Assembly (NCBI GenBank): GCA_031416415.1
Contig: JANOTP010000076.1
Coordinates: 1-22,402 of the forward strand
Direction: 5' to 3'
Length of the DNA stretch: 22,402 bases
DNA from: JANYCO01 sp031416415
GTDB taxonomy: Bacteria > Bacteroidota > Bacteroidia > Cytophagales > Cytophagaceae
Below, one piece after another: positions 14,770 through 22,402 of this stretch. A program made the position numbers and the translations under genes. Position 1 is the first letter of the stretch. Each line of letters opens with the position of its first letter. The notes below the pieces were generated by a model that was not told the DNA's origin, made no database searches, and was given only the letters and a program-made list of their open reading frames with translations.

Positions 14770-16494
14770 GTGAGAATAGTTTTTATATTTCTTCTTTTAG
14801 TGTTTTGCAAGGTAAATGGACACGCTTACCATTTGGAAGTTATTGTGCTTGACCAAAATTTTAAATCAAAAAATTTACCTGATTTTAAAAAAAATGTCAA
14901 AGACTCTATGGAGGCAATTAAAGTATTAAAATTGCTACTAACCGATTTGCACCAAGAATCTTATATAGCTGCTCAGGTTGATACCATTTTTTTTACAAAA
15001 GACACCCTTAAGGCATACGTTTTTGTAGGAGACAAATTTAGTTGGGTAAGTTTGCGAAAAGGAAATTTGGATGGCTATATATTAGACAGGACGGGCTTTC
15101 GAGAGCGTATGTATCGGGATAAGCCATTTCGATATAAAGAATATAATAAGCTTGAGCAAACCTTTATAAAACTTTCTGAAAATAACGGATTTCCTTTCGC
15201 AAGTATTCAGTTGGACTCGCTAGAAGTATTGGATAATGGACTACATGCTGCCTTAAATTATAAAAAAGGCCCGTTTTTTACTTTTGATTCCATCAACATT
15301 ATTGGGAAAACAAAAACTAAAAAAAGATATTTGATGCGTCACATACGCATATATCCTGGACAACCTTATTCACAACAGCGGATAGAAGATGCCGAAAGAC
15401 TTATAAGAGAATTGCCATTTCTGGCTCAAATTCGACCACCAGAAATTATTTTTTCGAGAAATAAGGCTTTACTGAATATATTTTTAGTGGACAAAAAAAT
15501 AAATCAAATAGATGGTATTATAGGCTTTTTGCCTGGCGAGGGAAGTAATAAAAAACTTTTAGTTACAGGGGAATTAACGATTGGACTTCGAAATTTATTT
15601 GGCACAGGAAAGAGTTTAAACTTAGAATGGAAAAAAATAAAACAAGCTTCTCAATTATTAAATATAGGATACATTCACCCTAAGCTACTAGGCTCAAGCA
15701 TGGATGTCAAAGTGGATTTTAATCTTTATAAACAAGACAGTACATTCCTTACAATCATTAGAAATTTAACATTTACACAAAGAACAGGTAAGTATTCAAA
15801 AGTCAGTGTATTTGGTGGACTAAAAACATCAAGAGCTTTAAATGGAGTAAATGATACTTCAAGTATCAAATTTGCTAATTACAATCACTATACTTATGGC
15901 CTGGGGTATGAGCGGAATACATTGGATAATATTTTCTATCCCAGAAAAGGTTGGTTATTTTCTATACTCGGTTATTTGGGAAATAAAACGATTCAACCAA
16001 ACCCTGAGTTTAATCCTACTTATTTTGCAGGTGTTAAGTTAAAATCTGTACAGTTTAACTTGGAAGGATCTATTGAAAAATATTCAAAACTCGGAAAAGG
16101 AAGTGTCTTTCTTACTCGATTGTCTAGTGGAAGCATTTTTAATGACAAAAGTAATATATTTTTTAATGATCTTTATCGTATAGGAGGATTGAAAACCCTT
16201 CGTGGATTTAATCAAAATAATTTCTATGCCTCTACTTATGCAATTGCTACGCTAGAGTATAGGTTTTTTACCGATGAAACTTCGTATCTATTACTGTTTT
16301 ACGATCAGGGTTATTTAATTAATGAGTTGAGTGTTGTGGGTAAACAGGATTTTCCTAGCGGCTTTGGTGCTGGGGTGAGTTTCACCACTCAAGCAGGAGT
16401 ATTTAACTTTGTTTATTCATTAGGTAATTCCAGAGATCAAAAACTCAATCTAAATCTTTCGAAAATTCACTTTGGTATTACCAGCAGATTTTAG
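14770..16494 (+). CDS. Omp85-family outer-membrane protein (BamA/TamA-like)
   Basis: This 574-residue protein has a signal peptide (MRIVFIFLLLVFCKVNG). Two POTRA-like segments follow: about residues 70-165, with NNGFPFASIQLDSLEV, and about 168-245, with FFTFDSINIIGKTK and YSQQRIEDAERLIRELPFL. The C-terminal half is a 16-strand surface-antigen barrel. The L6 motif R-G-F is present in GGLKTLRGFNQNNF, and the chain ends in phenylalanine, the usual outer-membrane sorting residue. Such proteins insert other proteins into the outer membrane or secrete them. It is shorter than BamA, so TamA-like or a dedicated assembly factor is more likely. The start is GTG: an in-frame stop lies at 14746, the signal peptide begins there, and the next ATG is 47 codons on. 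Its stop overlaps that of the next gene. Confidence 0.88.
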   Translation: MRIVFIFLLLVFCKVNGHAYHLEVIVLDQNFKSKNLPDFKKNVKDSMEAIKVLKLLLTDLHQESYIAAQVDTIFFTKDTLKAYVFVGDKFSWVSLRKGNLDGYILDRTGFRERMYRDKPFRYKEYNKLEQTFIKLSENNGFPFASIQLDSLEVLDNGLHAALNYKKGPFFTFDSINIIGKTKTKKRYLMRHIRIYPGQPYSQQRIEDAERLIRELPFLAQIRPPEIIFSRNKALLNIFLVDKKINQIDGIIGFLPGEGSNKKLLVTGELTIGLRNLFGTGKSLNLEWKKIKQASQLLNIGYIHPKLLGSSMDVKVDFNLYKQDSTFLTIIRNLTFTQRTGKYSKVSVFGGLKTSRALNGVNDTSSIKFANYNHYTYGLGYERNTLDNIFYPRKGWLFSILGYLGNKTIQPNPEFNPTYFAGVKLKSVQFNLEGSIEKYSKLGKGSVFLTRLSSGSIFNDKSNIFFNDLYRIGGLKTLRGFNQNNFYASTYAIATLEYRFFTDETSYLLLFYDQGYLINELSVVGKQDFPSGFGAGVSFTTQAGVFNFVYSLGNSRDQKLNLNLSKIHFGITSRF

Positions 16495-18341
16495 GGAGTG
16501 GGCTCTATTGCAACTCTGTCGAAACAAGTAAAGGATTTCTCCTTCTTTTCTTTTTTATACTTCATAATAAGTCGAACAGTATACACTCCATATTCCTTAT
16601 AGGTATGTTTTATTGTAAATCCACACCCATAACTTCCATCACCAAAATCCCAATAATAATTGAGGTTATCACATTTTTTACATTGAGAAGAGGTAGTTGT
16701 AAAATCAGCTTTTTTATCTTTTGTAGAATATTCCATTCTTAAAAAATCTTTTTCCGGAACTAAAATTTCTTTGGTAATATTCGTGGTATCGGTAGTCTTT
16801 TTTGAAGGATTGTAAATTAACAATCGTGTTTTATATAATCCAGGCCTATTGTAGCAATAGGAGAATTTTAATCCTTTGCTTTTTTTACCATCGCCCATCA
16901 TCCAAGAAAATATTCTCCCTTTAGGTAAACTATCTTGAAGCGATAATTTATCAAAATTTATGCAATACGTTGGAGTAGCATTTCGAGTAATTATTTCAGG
17001 ATAATCCTTGAAAACAAAGTAAGCATCGCAGTTTACTATTTTGTTTTCAAATTGAAAGAGTTGATTAGAGAATATACCATTTGGACGAGTGGAAGCAAAT
17101 ACTCCAACGCCAGTTTGTTCGTGGTATAGAAAACCATAATCGTCAAAAGAAGAGTTATAGGGTTTTGATAAATTTTCTGCAACAGTTGAGTCCATATTAT
17201 TAAGATCAAAAGAATAGATATCATATCCTCCATGACCTTCTCTACCATTTGAGCTAAAATAAAGAATTCCATTCGGTGATATAAAAGGGGAAATTTCATT
17301 GTAAGATGAATTTACTCTTGCTCCCAAATTAAGAGGTTTGGTCCAGCCATTGCTAGTCAGAGTAGTCATATATAGATCGTAACCACCTTCACCTTTTAAT
17401 TTGTTAGAACTAAGTATCATCACACTTTTATCTGGTGAAATCCATGCTTGTTTTACAACATCTTTGTGTTCATAAAATGAAAATTCTTTATGATGACTTA
17501 GACTTTTTAAACTATCTGGCATCTCTTTAGTAGGATCAAAAAGCATTCTATTTATAGAAGATGCTTTATATTGAGTATAATATTCTGGATTATACAAATG
17601 TGTAAAAAACGAAGCGGATACGGAATAACCTACTTTAGAAGGATTAGAAATACTATAATTAATTTCTTTTTTCCCTTTGAATACTATTCCTGAAAGGCTA
17701 ATTGGAAAATTGGCAGCGCTTACAACTTCTTTTCTTTTACCAGCATATTCGTTTAGTTTTGCTAAAGCTTCTTTTTCCTCCTGATTGCCTATAATAAATC
17801 CATTTATTATAAGTCTTTCTTTTTTTCTAGGCAATGGAATAGCTTTAAGGATAACTTTAGATTCATCTACTTTATTTTTTGCAAGTTCGCATGCCGCAAG
17901 TATACCTGTCAATTCTGGATGCAGTGCGTCAAATTTTAAATGGTATTTTACATATTTAAGGCATTTGTCAGCCCTGTATTGTTGTAGTAAGGATAAGGCA
18001 TATCCCCAAAAAGAAGTTTTGGCATAGTCTACTAAGGAGTGAAGAGAGTCTGCCATTCTATAGTTTCCCGATAGTCGGTAGGCCTCTGCCATATTGTAAA
18101 GTAATGTATTATATTGACTATGTTCTTTTGAAATTTTTTGAAAGTCTTTTTCGTAAAGTGTAATGGCTTTCTCAAATGAGCCTTTGTTGAAGGCCTCTCT
18201 AGCTTTGGGGTTGAGTTGTGAATAGCAAATGGTAGCCGAAAAATTTGATAGAGATAAAAATACTATAAGGGCTACTACAAATAATTTATTTTTAGTAGTT
18301 GTATAATACAAATGGGAGCGCATTAGCAAAGAATTGGCCAT
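16491..18341 (-). CDS. PorE-like periplasmic protein: TPR, PD40 propeller, PKD; no OmpA domain
   Basis: This 616-residue protein starts with a short lead and a signal peptide ending near ICYSQ (about residue 42). TPR-like helices lie at 43-150 (AREAFNKGSFEKAITLYEKD). WD40-like PD40 repeats lie around 295-370 (ISPDKSVMILSSN, GGYDLYMT, ISPNGILYFSSN, GGYDIYSF). A PKD-like segment sits near 477 (FSWMMGDGKK) and a clear PKD domain near 560 (YYWDFGDG, HTYKEYGVYTVRL). The TPR-PD40 order is that of the type IX secretion protein PorE, but the OmpA peptidoglycan-binding end is missing and PKD domains take its place. The open frame runs back to 18566, into the lipoprotein gene on the other strand; the -7 box at 18400-18407 excludes that, so start at 18341 (or 18323). 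Confidence 0.82.
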   Translation of the reverse strand: MANSLLMRSHLYYTTTKNKLFVVALIVFLSLSNFSATICYSQLNPKAREAFNKGSFEKAITLYEKDFQKISKEHSQYNTLLYNMAEAYRLSGNYRMADSLHSLVDYAKTSFWGYALSLLQQYRADKCLKYVKYHLKFDALHPELTGILAACELAKNKVDESKVILKAIPLPRKKERLIINGFIIGNQEEKEALAKLNEYAGKRKEVVSAANFPISLSGIVFKGKKEINYSISNPSKVGYSVSASFFTHLYNPEYYTQYKASSINRMLFDPTKEMPDSLKSLSHHKEFSFYEHKDVVKQAWISPDKSVMILSSNKLKGEGGYDLYMTTLTSNGWTKPLNLGARVNSSYNEISPFISPNGILYFSSNGREGHGGYDIYSFDLNNMDSTVAENLSKPYNSSFDDYGFLYHEQTGVGVFASTRPNGIFSNQLFQFENKIVNCDAYFVFKDYPEIITRNATPTYCINFDKLSLQDSLPKGRIFSWMMGDGKKSKGLKFSYCYNRPGLYKTRLLIYNPSKKTTDTTNITKEILVPEKDFLRMEYSTKDKKADFTTTSSQCKKCDNLNYYWDFGDGSYGCGFTIKHTYKEYGVYTVRLIMKYKKEKKEKSFTCFDRVAIEPTP

Positions 18342-18383
18342 TAAATTGGTATTAGAGTAAGAATTTATTATATTTACTATGGT

Positions 18384-18391
18384 TACATTTG
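18384..18391 (+). promoter_or_regulatory. Bacteroidota -7 box for the lipoprotein operon
   Basis: The bases read TACATTTG, a perfect TAnnTTTG match. A start near 18396 gives a leader of about 38 nt before the ATG at 18434 and lies past the in-frame TTG at 18389, excluding that start. No -33 TTTG is evident. Confidence 0.5.
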
Positions 18392-18399
18392 TTCTCTCA

Positions 18400-18407
18400 C
18401 AAATATA
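18400..18407 (-). promoter_or_regulatory. Bacteroidota -7 box for the PorE-like gene
   Basis: The minus strand reads TATATTTG, a perfect match. A start near 18395 leaves a leader of about 54 nt before the ATG at 18341. It faces the plus-strand box at 18384-18391 with 8 bp between, so the two start points nearly coincide on opposite strands. Confidence 0.5.
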
Positions 18408-18433
18408 AAGGAATACCATATAAGGTCTTAATA

Positions 18434-20539
18434 ATGAAAATAAAATTATATCTACTACTTTCAATACTAGTGATTCTTTCTTTTTTAGGTTCTTGCAGAA
18501 GAAATAGTCAAGATCCTCTCTGGAATGTAGATTTATTGACTCCATTAGTAAAAGCCAGTCTTTCAATGAATAATATAATTAAAGATACTAGCTTTATCAA
18601 AAAAAATTCTGACAATTCAATAACTGTTGTAAGTAGACAAGAACTTGCAAAAATCACCTTAGACTCTCTTGTTACACTAACTACGCCCCCATTTAGTAAT
18701 ACGGTCAAACTAAATTCGCTTGTATTAGATACTAGATCAGTTACCACTAAAATAACAGTTGCTCTTATTATTAGTGAGCTTGAAAAAACTGGAGATCCTA
18801 ATGATGCAAATACAGCATTGCTTCTCAGAGCTGCCGCTATGTATAATATTCCAATAAATTCATCTTTGTTACCAGGATTAAAGTTTCTTAATGTACCGAT
18901 TGATATAACTCAAATTTTTTCTAATGCTCAAATAGCTACTGGAAATCTTTCCATAACCATAACCAACAATCTTCCTGTATCGATTGATTTATTTGAGTTT
19001 AACCTGAAAAATAAGGTCGCTCAAAATTCAATCATGAGTTCAACATTTAATTCTATTCCTGCCAATGGAGGCAGTGTAAATGCTTCCCAAAACCTTGCTG
19101 GAATGTATTTAGAGGGTGATTTGGTAGCGGATATAGACACGATTAATTTTAATTCAACAGGCAATGTATATATTCAATTAGATCAATCCTTAGACATTAC
19201 CCTTACTGTTTCTGGGGTAACGTTAACATCTGCTAATGCAGTATTTCCAGATCAGGATGTAGCACAAAATTCGGATGAAGTATCATTGGTAGGATTAGCA
19301 AATGGTGTTGAACTTACGTCCGCTACGATCGAATCAGGATTGATGAAAGTTGAAGTGTATAGTACCGCACAAGATAAAATCTATTTTACCTATAGTGTTC
19401 CTAGTGCTATTAAAGGTGGCCAACCATTTGAAGTGGAGACAATAATACCAGCAGCTTTACCAGGGCAAACGGCACATAAAATATTTACCTATGATTTTTC
19501 AGGCTACACCATGGACCTTACAGGAGAAAATAACGATACGGTCAATACTTTTTTTAATACACTTGTAGGGAAGATAAAATACTCTGGAAAAAAAGTATAC
19601 CTTTCTTTAGCAGATAGTATATCTATTAGCATTTTTACAGAAAATCTTAAGCCTTCTTATGTCAAAGGTTACTTAGGGCAACAAACAGAAGATCTCGGTC
19701 CAGCAATTACCTCCTTGGATATTTTTAAAAATATTGAAAGCGGTACACTAAATTTCGAAAAAGTAAATCTAAATCTTACCATCGAAAATGGTTTTGGAGT
19801 TGATGGTTCTGTGCAGATAAATAATATTACCGCCTACAATACTCGCACTAGTTCGTCACAAGTACTTACTGGTCCTAATATAGGGGTTTTGCTTCCTATA
19901 ACAAAAGCGACTGACAATCCTTATGTTAATGCTATCAATACATTTGACATGAGCACCAGTTCAAATGCTACTAATCTAATAAATATTTTGCCAGATAAAA
20001 TAAATTATAGTATTCAGGTAAAAACAAATCCTGCAGGAAATCTTAATACGTACAATGATTTTGCTTACGGCAAAGGCTTCTTAAGTGCCTTCCTAGATGT
20101 AGAGATGCCATTATCTTTGATCGCATCGAAACTTGTACTGAGTGATACTGTTGATTTTAATACAACAACAATTAAAAGCAAAAATGTACAAAGTGGTACA
20201 TTTAGTGTTTTTGTTAACAACGGATTTCCTTTAAGTGCCTCCTTGAAAATGTATTTTATGAATGCAAATGGAATGATTATAGATTCGTTAAAGTCTTCAA
20301 ACGGAGCTATTCTACCAGCACCTGTTAATGGAGCAAATAAAGTAACAGAAAAAAGTTCTTCTCAAATAAAATTTGGAGTAGACGAATATAGAATGAATAA
20401 TATATATAATACAGAAAAGGTAATTTTTAAAATTGAATTTACAACTGAACCTAGTTCTACATTTTTAAAAATCTATAATGATTATTCCATAGACTTTAAA
20501 ATGGTAGGTGATATGGATTATGCTATACACAAAAAATAA
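18434..20539 (+). CDS. Large lipoprotein with repeated beta-sandwich segments, function unknown
   Basis: The product has 701 residues. The N-terminus (MKIKLYLLLSILVILSFLGSC) is a lipoprotein signal with lipobox LGSC, so the mature chain is acylated at C21. The following residue is Arg, with no obvious retention signal, so outer-membrane placement is likely. The body is beta-rich and Thr/Ser/Asn-rich. A recurring pattern, G-x-L/F then a short strand then N-N-G/L-F/P-P/G, occurs near residues 167 (NLSITITNNLPVS), 435 (TLNFEKVNLNLTIENGFGV) and 587 (TFSVFVNNGFPLS), suggesting repeated sandwiches, possibly LEA/WHy-like. No enzyme motif is visible and I do not recognise the family. The DUF5723 gene follows after 29 nt and the radical SAM gene after that, forming a probable operon. 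The ATG at 18434 is chosen over TTG at 18389 because of the lipobox and the promoter. Confidence 0.83.
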   Translation: MKIKLYLLLSILVILSFLGSCRRNSQDPLWNVDLLTPLVKASLSMNNIIKDTSFIKKNSDNSITVVSRQELAKITLDSLVTLTTPPFSNTVKLNSLVLDTRSVTTKITVALIISELEKTGDPNDANTALLLRAAAMYNIPINSSLLPGLKFLNVPIDITQIFSNAQIATGNLSITITNNLPVSIDLFEFNLKNKVAQNSIMSSTFNSIPANGGSVNASQNLAGMYLEGDLVADIDTINFNSTGNVYIQLDQSLDITLTVSGVTLTSANAVFPDQDVAQNSDEVSLVGLANGVELTSATIESGLMKVEVYSTAQDKIYFTYSVPSAIKGGQPFEVETIIPAALPGQTAHKIFTYDFSGYTMDLTGENNDTVNTFFNTLVGKIKYSGKKVYLSLADSISISIFTENLKPSYVKGYLGQQTEDLGPAITSLDIFKNIESGTLNFEKVNLNLTIENGFGVDGSVQINNITAYNTRTSSSQVLTGPNIGVLLPITKATDNPYVNAINTFDMSTSSNATNLINILPDKINYSIQVKTNPAGNLNTYNDFAYGKGFLSAFLDVEMPLSLIASKLVLSDTVDFNTTTIKSKNVQSGTFSVFVNNGFPLSASLKMYFMNANGMIIDSLKSSNGAILPAPVNGANKVTEKSSSQIKFGVDEYRMNNIYNTEKVIFKIEFTTEPSSTFLKIYNDYSIDFKMVGDMDYAIHKK

Positions 20540-20568
20540 TTTCGATAAATTAGTTAAAAAAGTTTTGA

Positions 20569-21831
20569 ATGAAGAGTAGAGTAGTCTTGGCATTTTTGCT
20601 ATTTATAAGTTTTTTCAGTAATGCGCAAATAGAGATTGATAAAATGGAACGTTTGCTACTGGACAAAAAAGACAGTATTGGCATTCCCTCTTATAAATTA
20701 TTAATTAATGTTTATGGAGATTTTTATCTCAATTCAAACTCTTTATCTAACAAATTTATCAGTTCGCTTTTATATAAAGGAAACTTTATAGACGAAGAGA
20801 TGAAAGATAAAAATACTAAAAGGTTAAAAAAATATAATAGACTTGGCGTAGACGAGCATGTAGGAATACAAGGGGTTTATTCTACTAGTAAACTCAATTA
20901 TGTCTTTGGTATTGACCAAAGAGTGTTTGCTTCAGCGCATTTTTCAGATGACCTTTTCGAAATGGTTTTTAGAGGAAACACTTCTTTTGCGGGCAAGGAT
21001 GCGAACCTTAAAAAAACATCCATTCAGGTATATGATTATCAAAGTTTATATGTTGGTGTTCAAAAACAATTAAAGGAAGGTAAATATACTCTCGGGGCAG
21101 CGGCTTCTTTTATCAGAGGAGGAAATTATCAGGGACTAAAGATGAAAAATACATCAATGTATACAGAGCCTTCAGGGCAGTATATAGATTTGAACGGAGA
21201 TATTAATTTTTCAAGATATGCCTACGATAGTTCTGCATCAGCACTAAAAAGCCGTGGGAAAGGTGCTGCTATTAATTTATTTTTCTCCATGAAAAATGAA
21301 AAAGGACGACTTAATTTTGAAGTACGTGACTTAGGATTTATTACTTGGAAGAACATCAAAACATACAGTGGAGATTCTACCTTTAGATATGATGGTATAT
21401 TGATAAATGACATTCTTTCAACTGGGACTTCAATTGCTAGTGATATTACAGTGGATAGCATAGCAGTAGAAACAGGGATTGATATTGAGTATAAAAACAA
21501 AACCACATTTCTCCCAACGATCTTTCATTTAAATTATATTTTCTCTCCAAACAAAAGACATAGTAGAACTATAGGTGTTCGTTATATGCTTTCACCTGGC
21601 TATATACCACGTGTTTATTTACGTGAGGCTGATTTTCTTGGAAAAGGATTTACATTGGTAAACACATTTTCTTACGGTGGTTTTGGCAGACTAGATTATG
21701 AAATCGGTCTTTTAAAGAAATTTAAAAATAGTTTTATAATTTCTGCTAACTTATTCGCCTTTGAATATTTAGTTATGCCAGCCAAATCATCCGGTCATGG
21801 GCTTAACATTGGTCTTACAAAGTTATTTTAA
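20569..21831 (+). CDS. DUF5723-family outer-membrane protein
   Basis: This 420-residue protein has a signal peptide (MKSRVVLAFLLFISFFSNAQ). The rest alternates strands and short turns as in outer-membrane beta-barrels of the DUF5723 / PorV-like type. Conserved-looking blocks are YVFGIDQRVFASAHFSDDL, SLYVGVQKQL, YTLGAAASFIRGGNYQGLK and LNFEVRDLGFITW. The chain ends GLNIGLTKLF, with a terminal phenylalanine. Its role is unknown; family members are found across Bacteroidota with no assigned activity that I know. It lies 29 nt downstream of the lipoprotein gene, and its TAA overlaps the next ATG by one base (TAATG), so translation of the next gene is probably coupled to it. Confidence 0.82.
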   Translation: MKSRVVLAFLLFISFFSNAQIEIDKMERLLLDKKDSIGIPSYKLLINVYGDFYLNSNSLSNKFISSLLYKGNFIDEEMKDKNTKRLKKYNRLGVDEHVGIQGVYSTSKLNYVFGIDQRVFASAHFSDDLFEMVFRGNTSFAGKDANLKKTSIQVYDYQSLYVGVQKQLKEGKYTLGAAASFIRGGNYQGLKMKNTSMYTEPSGQYIDLNGDINFSRYAYDSSASALKSRGKGAAINLFFSMKNEKGRLNFEVRDLGFITWKNIKTYSGDSTFRYDGILINDILSTGTSIASDITVDSIAVETGIDIEYKNKTTFLPTIFHLNYIFSPNKRHSRTIGVRYMLSPGYIPRVYLREADFLGKGFTLVNTFSYGGFGRLDYEIGLLKKFKNSFIISANLFAFEYLVMPAKSSGHGLNIGLTKLF

Positions 21832-22402
21832 TGAATAGAAATTTTAGAGATGGTTTTAATTTTATTTCAAAAGCTACTCCAAAACGAATTGTTAATGCTG
21901 CTGGAATTTTAGGTAGTTATTACTATTCTCGATTGGTCCGAAAGTCTTTTATTAAAGGACTTCCTATCAGTATATCCTTCGAACCCACTACTTCTTGTAA
22001 TCTTCGCTGTCCAGAATGTCCTAGTGGCTTGAGATCTTTTACACGACCTACAGGTATGTTGGAAGATGAACTATTCAAAAAAACGATAGATGAACTTCAT
22101 AAAACACTTTGGTATTTAGTATTCTATTTTCAGGGAGAACCTTATCTTCACCCTTCTTTTTTAACATTAGTAAATTACGCAGCCTCAAAAAAAATTTATA
22201 CCGCTACCTCTACCAATGCGCATTACCTTACTGATGAAAATGCTCGAAAAACTGTTGAATCAGGGTTGGATAGACTTATTATTTCTATTGATGGTACTAC
22301 ACAAGAGACATATGAGCAATATCGTGTAGGCGGCCAGTTGAATAAAGTAATTGAAGGAGCAAAAAATATTATTAAATGGAAAAAGGAATTAAAGTCTAAA
22401 AC
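21831..22402 (+). CDS. Radical SAM protein, probably SPASM type (3' end outside window)
   Basis: Translation from the ATG at 21831 gives 190 residues with no stop before the window edge, so the gene is cut. The radical SAM cluster motif is present as C56-NLR-C60-PE-C63, preceded by SISFEPTTSCNL. Then come PTGMLEDELF, the GEP motif in FYFQGEPYLHP, the strand STNAHYL and the block ISIDGTTQETYEQYRVGG. These are the usual landmarks of SPASM-type radical SAM enzymes of Bacteroidota, but the C-terminal SPASM cysteines would lie outside, so that part is inferred. About 45 residues precede the core and are basic, without signal peptide. The ATG overlaps the DUF5723 stop by one base. The substrate is unknown; peptide or sugar modification are the usual options. 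Confidence 0.88.
   Translation, partial: MNRNFRDGFNFISKATPKRIVNAAGILGSYYYSRLVRKSFIKGLPISISFEPTTSCNLRCPECPSGLRSFTRPTGMLEDELFKKTIDELHKTLWYLVFYFQGEPYLHPSFLTLVNYAASKKIYTATSTNAHYLTDENARKTVESGLDRLIISIDGTTQETYEQYRVGGQLNKVIEGAKNIIKWKKELKSK

Noticed and set aside
18342..18566. 75-codon N-terminal extension of the PorE-like gene
   Set aside because: It runs across the -7 box at 18400-18407 and into the divergent lipoprotein gene, and it would put the signal peptide in the middle of the protein.
1..22402. CRISPR array, tRNA, rRNA, insertion sequence or prophage
   Set aside because: I looked for regular repeats, cloverleaf-like segments and transposase or phage motifs on both strands and saw none.

Overview
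The window is AT-rich chromosomal DNA from a member of the Bacteroidota. Four things point there. Several genes are preceded by perfect TAnnTTTG boxes, the -7 element of that phylum, and clear Shine-Dalgarno sites are absent. The gene families are typical: an OMP_b-brl_3 type receptor with a CarboxypepD_reg-like domain, DUF5723, DUF3352, PD40/PKD proteins and a DEAD-box helicase with a DbpA-like tail. Signal peptides end in the 'AQ' style common in the phylum. Class or genus cannot be fixed from this. I see no rRNA, tRNA, CRISPR array, insertion sequence or phage gene, so this looks like ordinary core and envelope genome.

Layout. Positions 1-90 are a near-perfect hairpin (41-bp stem, 8-nt loop). 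Positions 128-2700 (minus) hold a DUF3352/MORN envelope protein and a small two-helix membrane protein, probably one operon. The DEAD-box RNA helicase (2881-4251, plus) is divergent from them and convergent with an outer-membrane receptor (4316-6865, minus), which follows an RluA-type pseudouridine synthase (6966-7643, minus). A plus-strand group follows at 7819-10034: a secreted LamG protein, a double zinc-ribbon protein and a GNAT acetyltransferase, the last two joined with no gap. Three bases beyond lies the 3' end of a LolC/E-type FtsX permease (10038-11264, minus). Its promoter sits just past an intrinsic terminator that closes the next minus-strand group: HemW (13583-14707), a small helical TerB-like protein (13163-13528) and an M1 metallopeptidase (11508-13154).

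The right part is envelope-related. An Omp85 (BamA/TamA-like) protein (14770-16494, plus) is divergent from hemW. It ends in a 4-bp stop-codon overlap with a PorE-like TPR/PD40/PKD protein (16491-18341, minus). Divergent from that is a probable operon of a 701-residue lipoprotein (18434-20539), a DUF5723 outer-membrane protein (20569-21831) and a radical SAM enzyme (from 21831, cut by the window end), the last two sharing one base.

Several longer open frames begin upstream of, or inside, the predicted promoter. I therefore moved the starts of the RluA, TerB-like, PorE-like and lipoprotein genes inward. The most interesting items are the terminal hairpin, the lipoprotein/DUF5723/radical SAM operon, the nested opposing promoters at 18384-18407 and the PorE-like protein without an OmpA domain. 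No clearly new system is proven here; the candidates are listed with tests.
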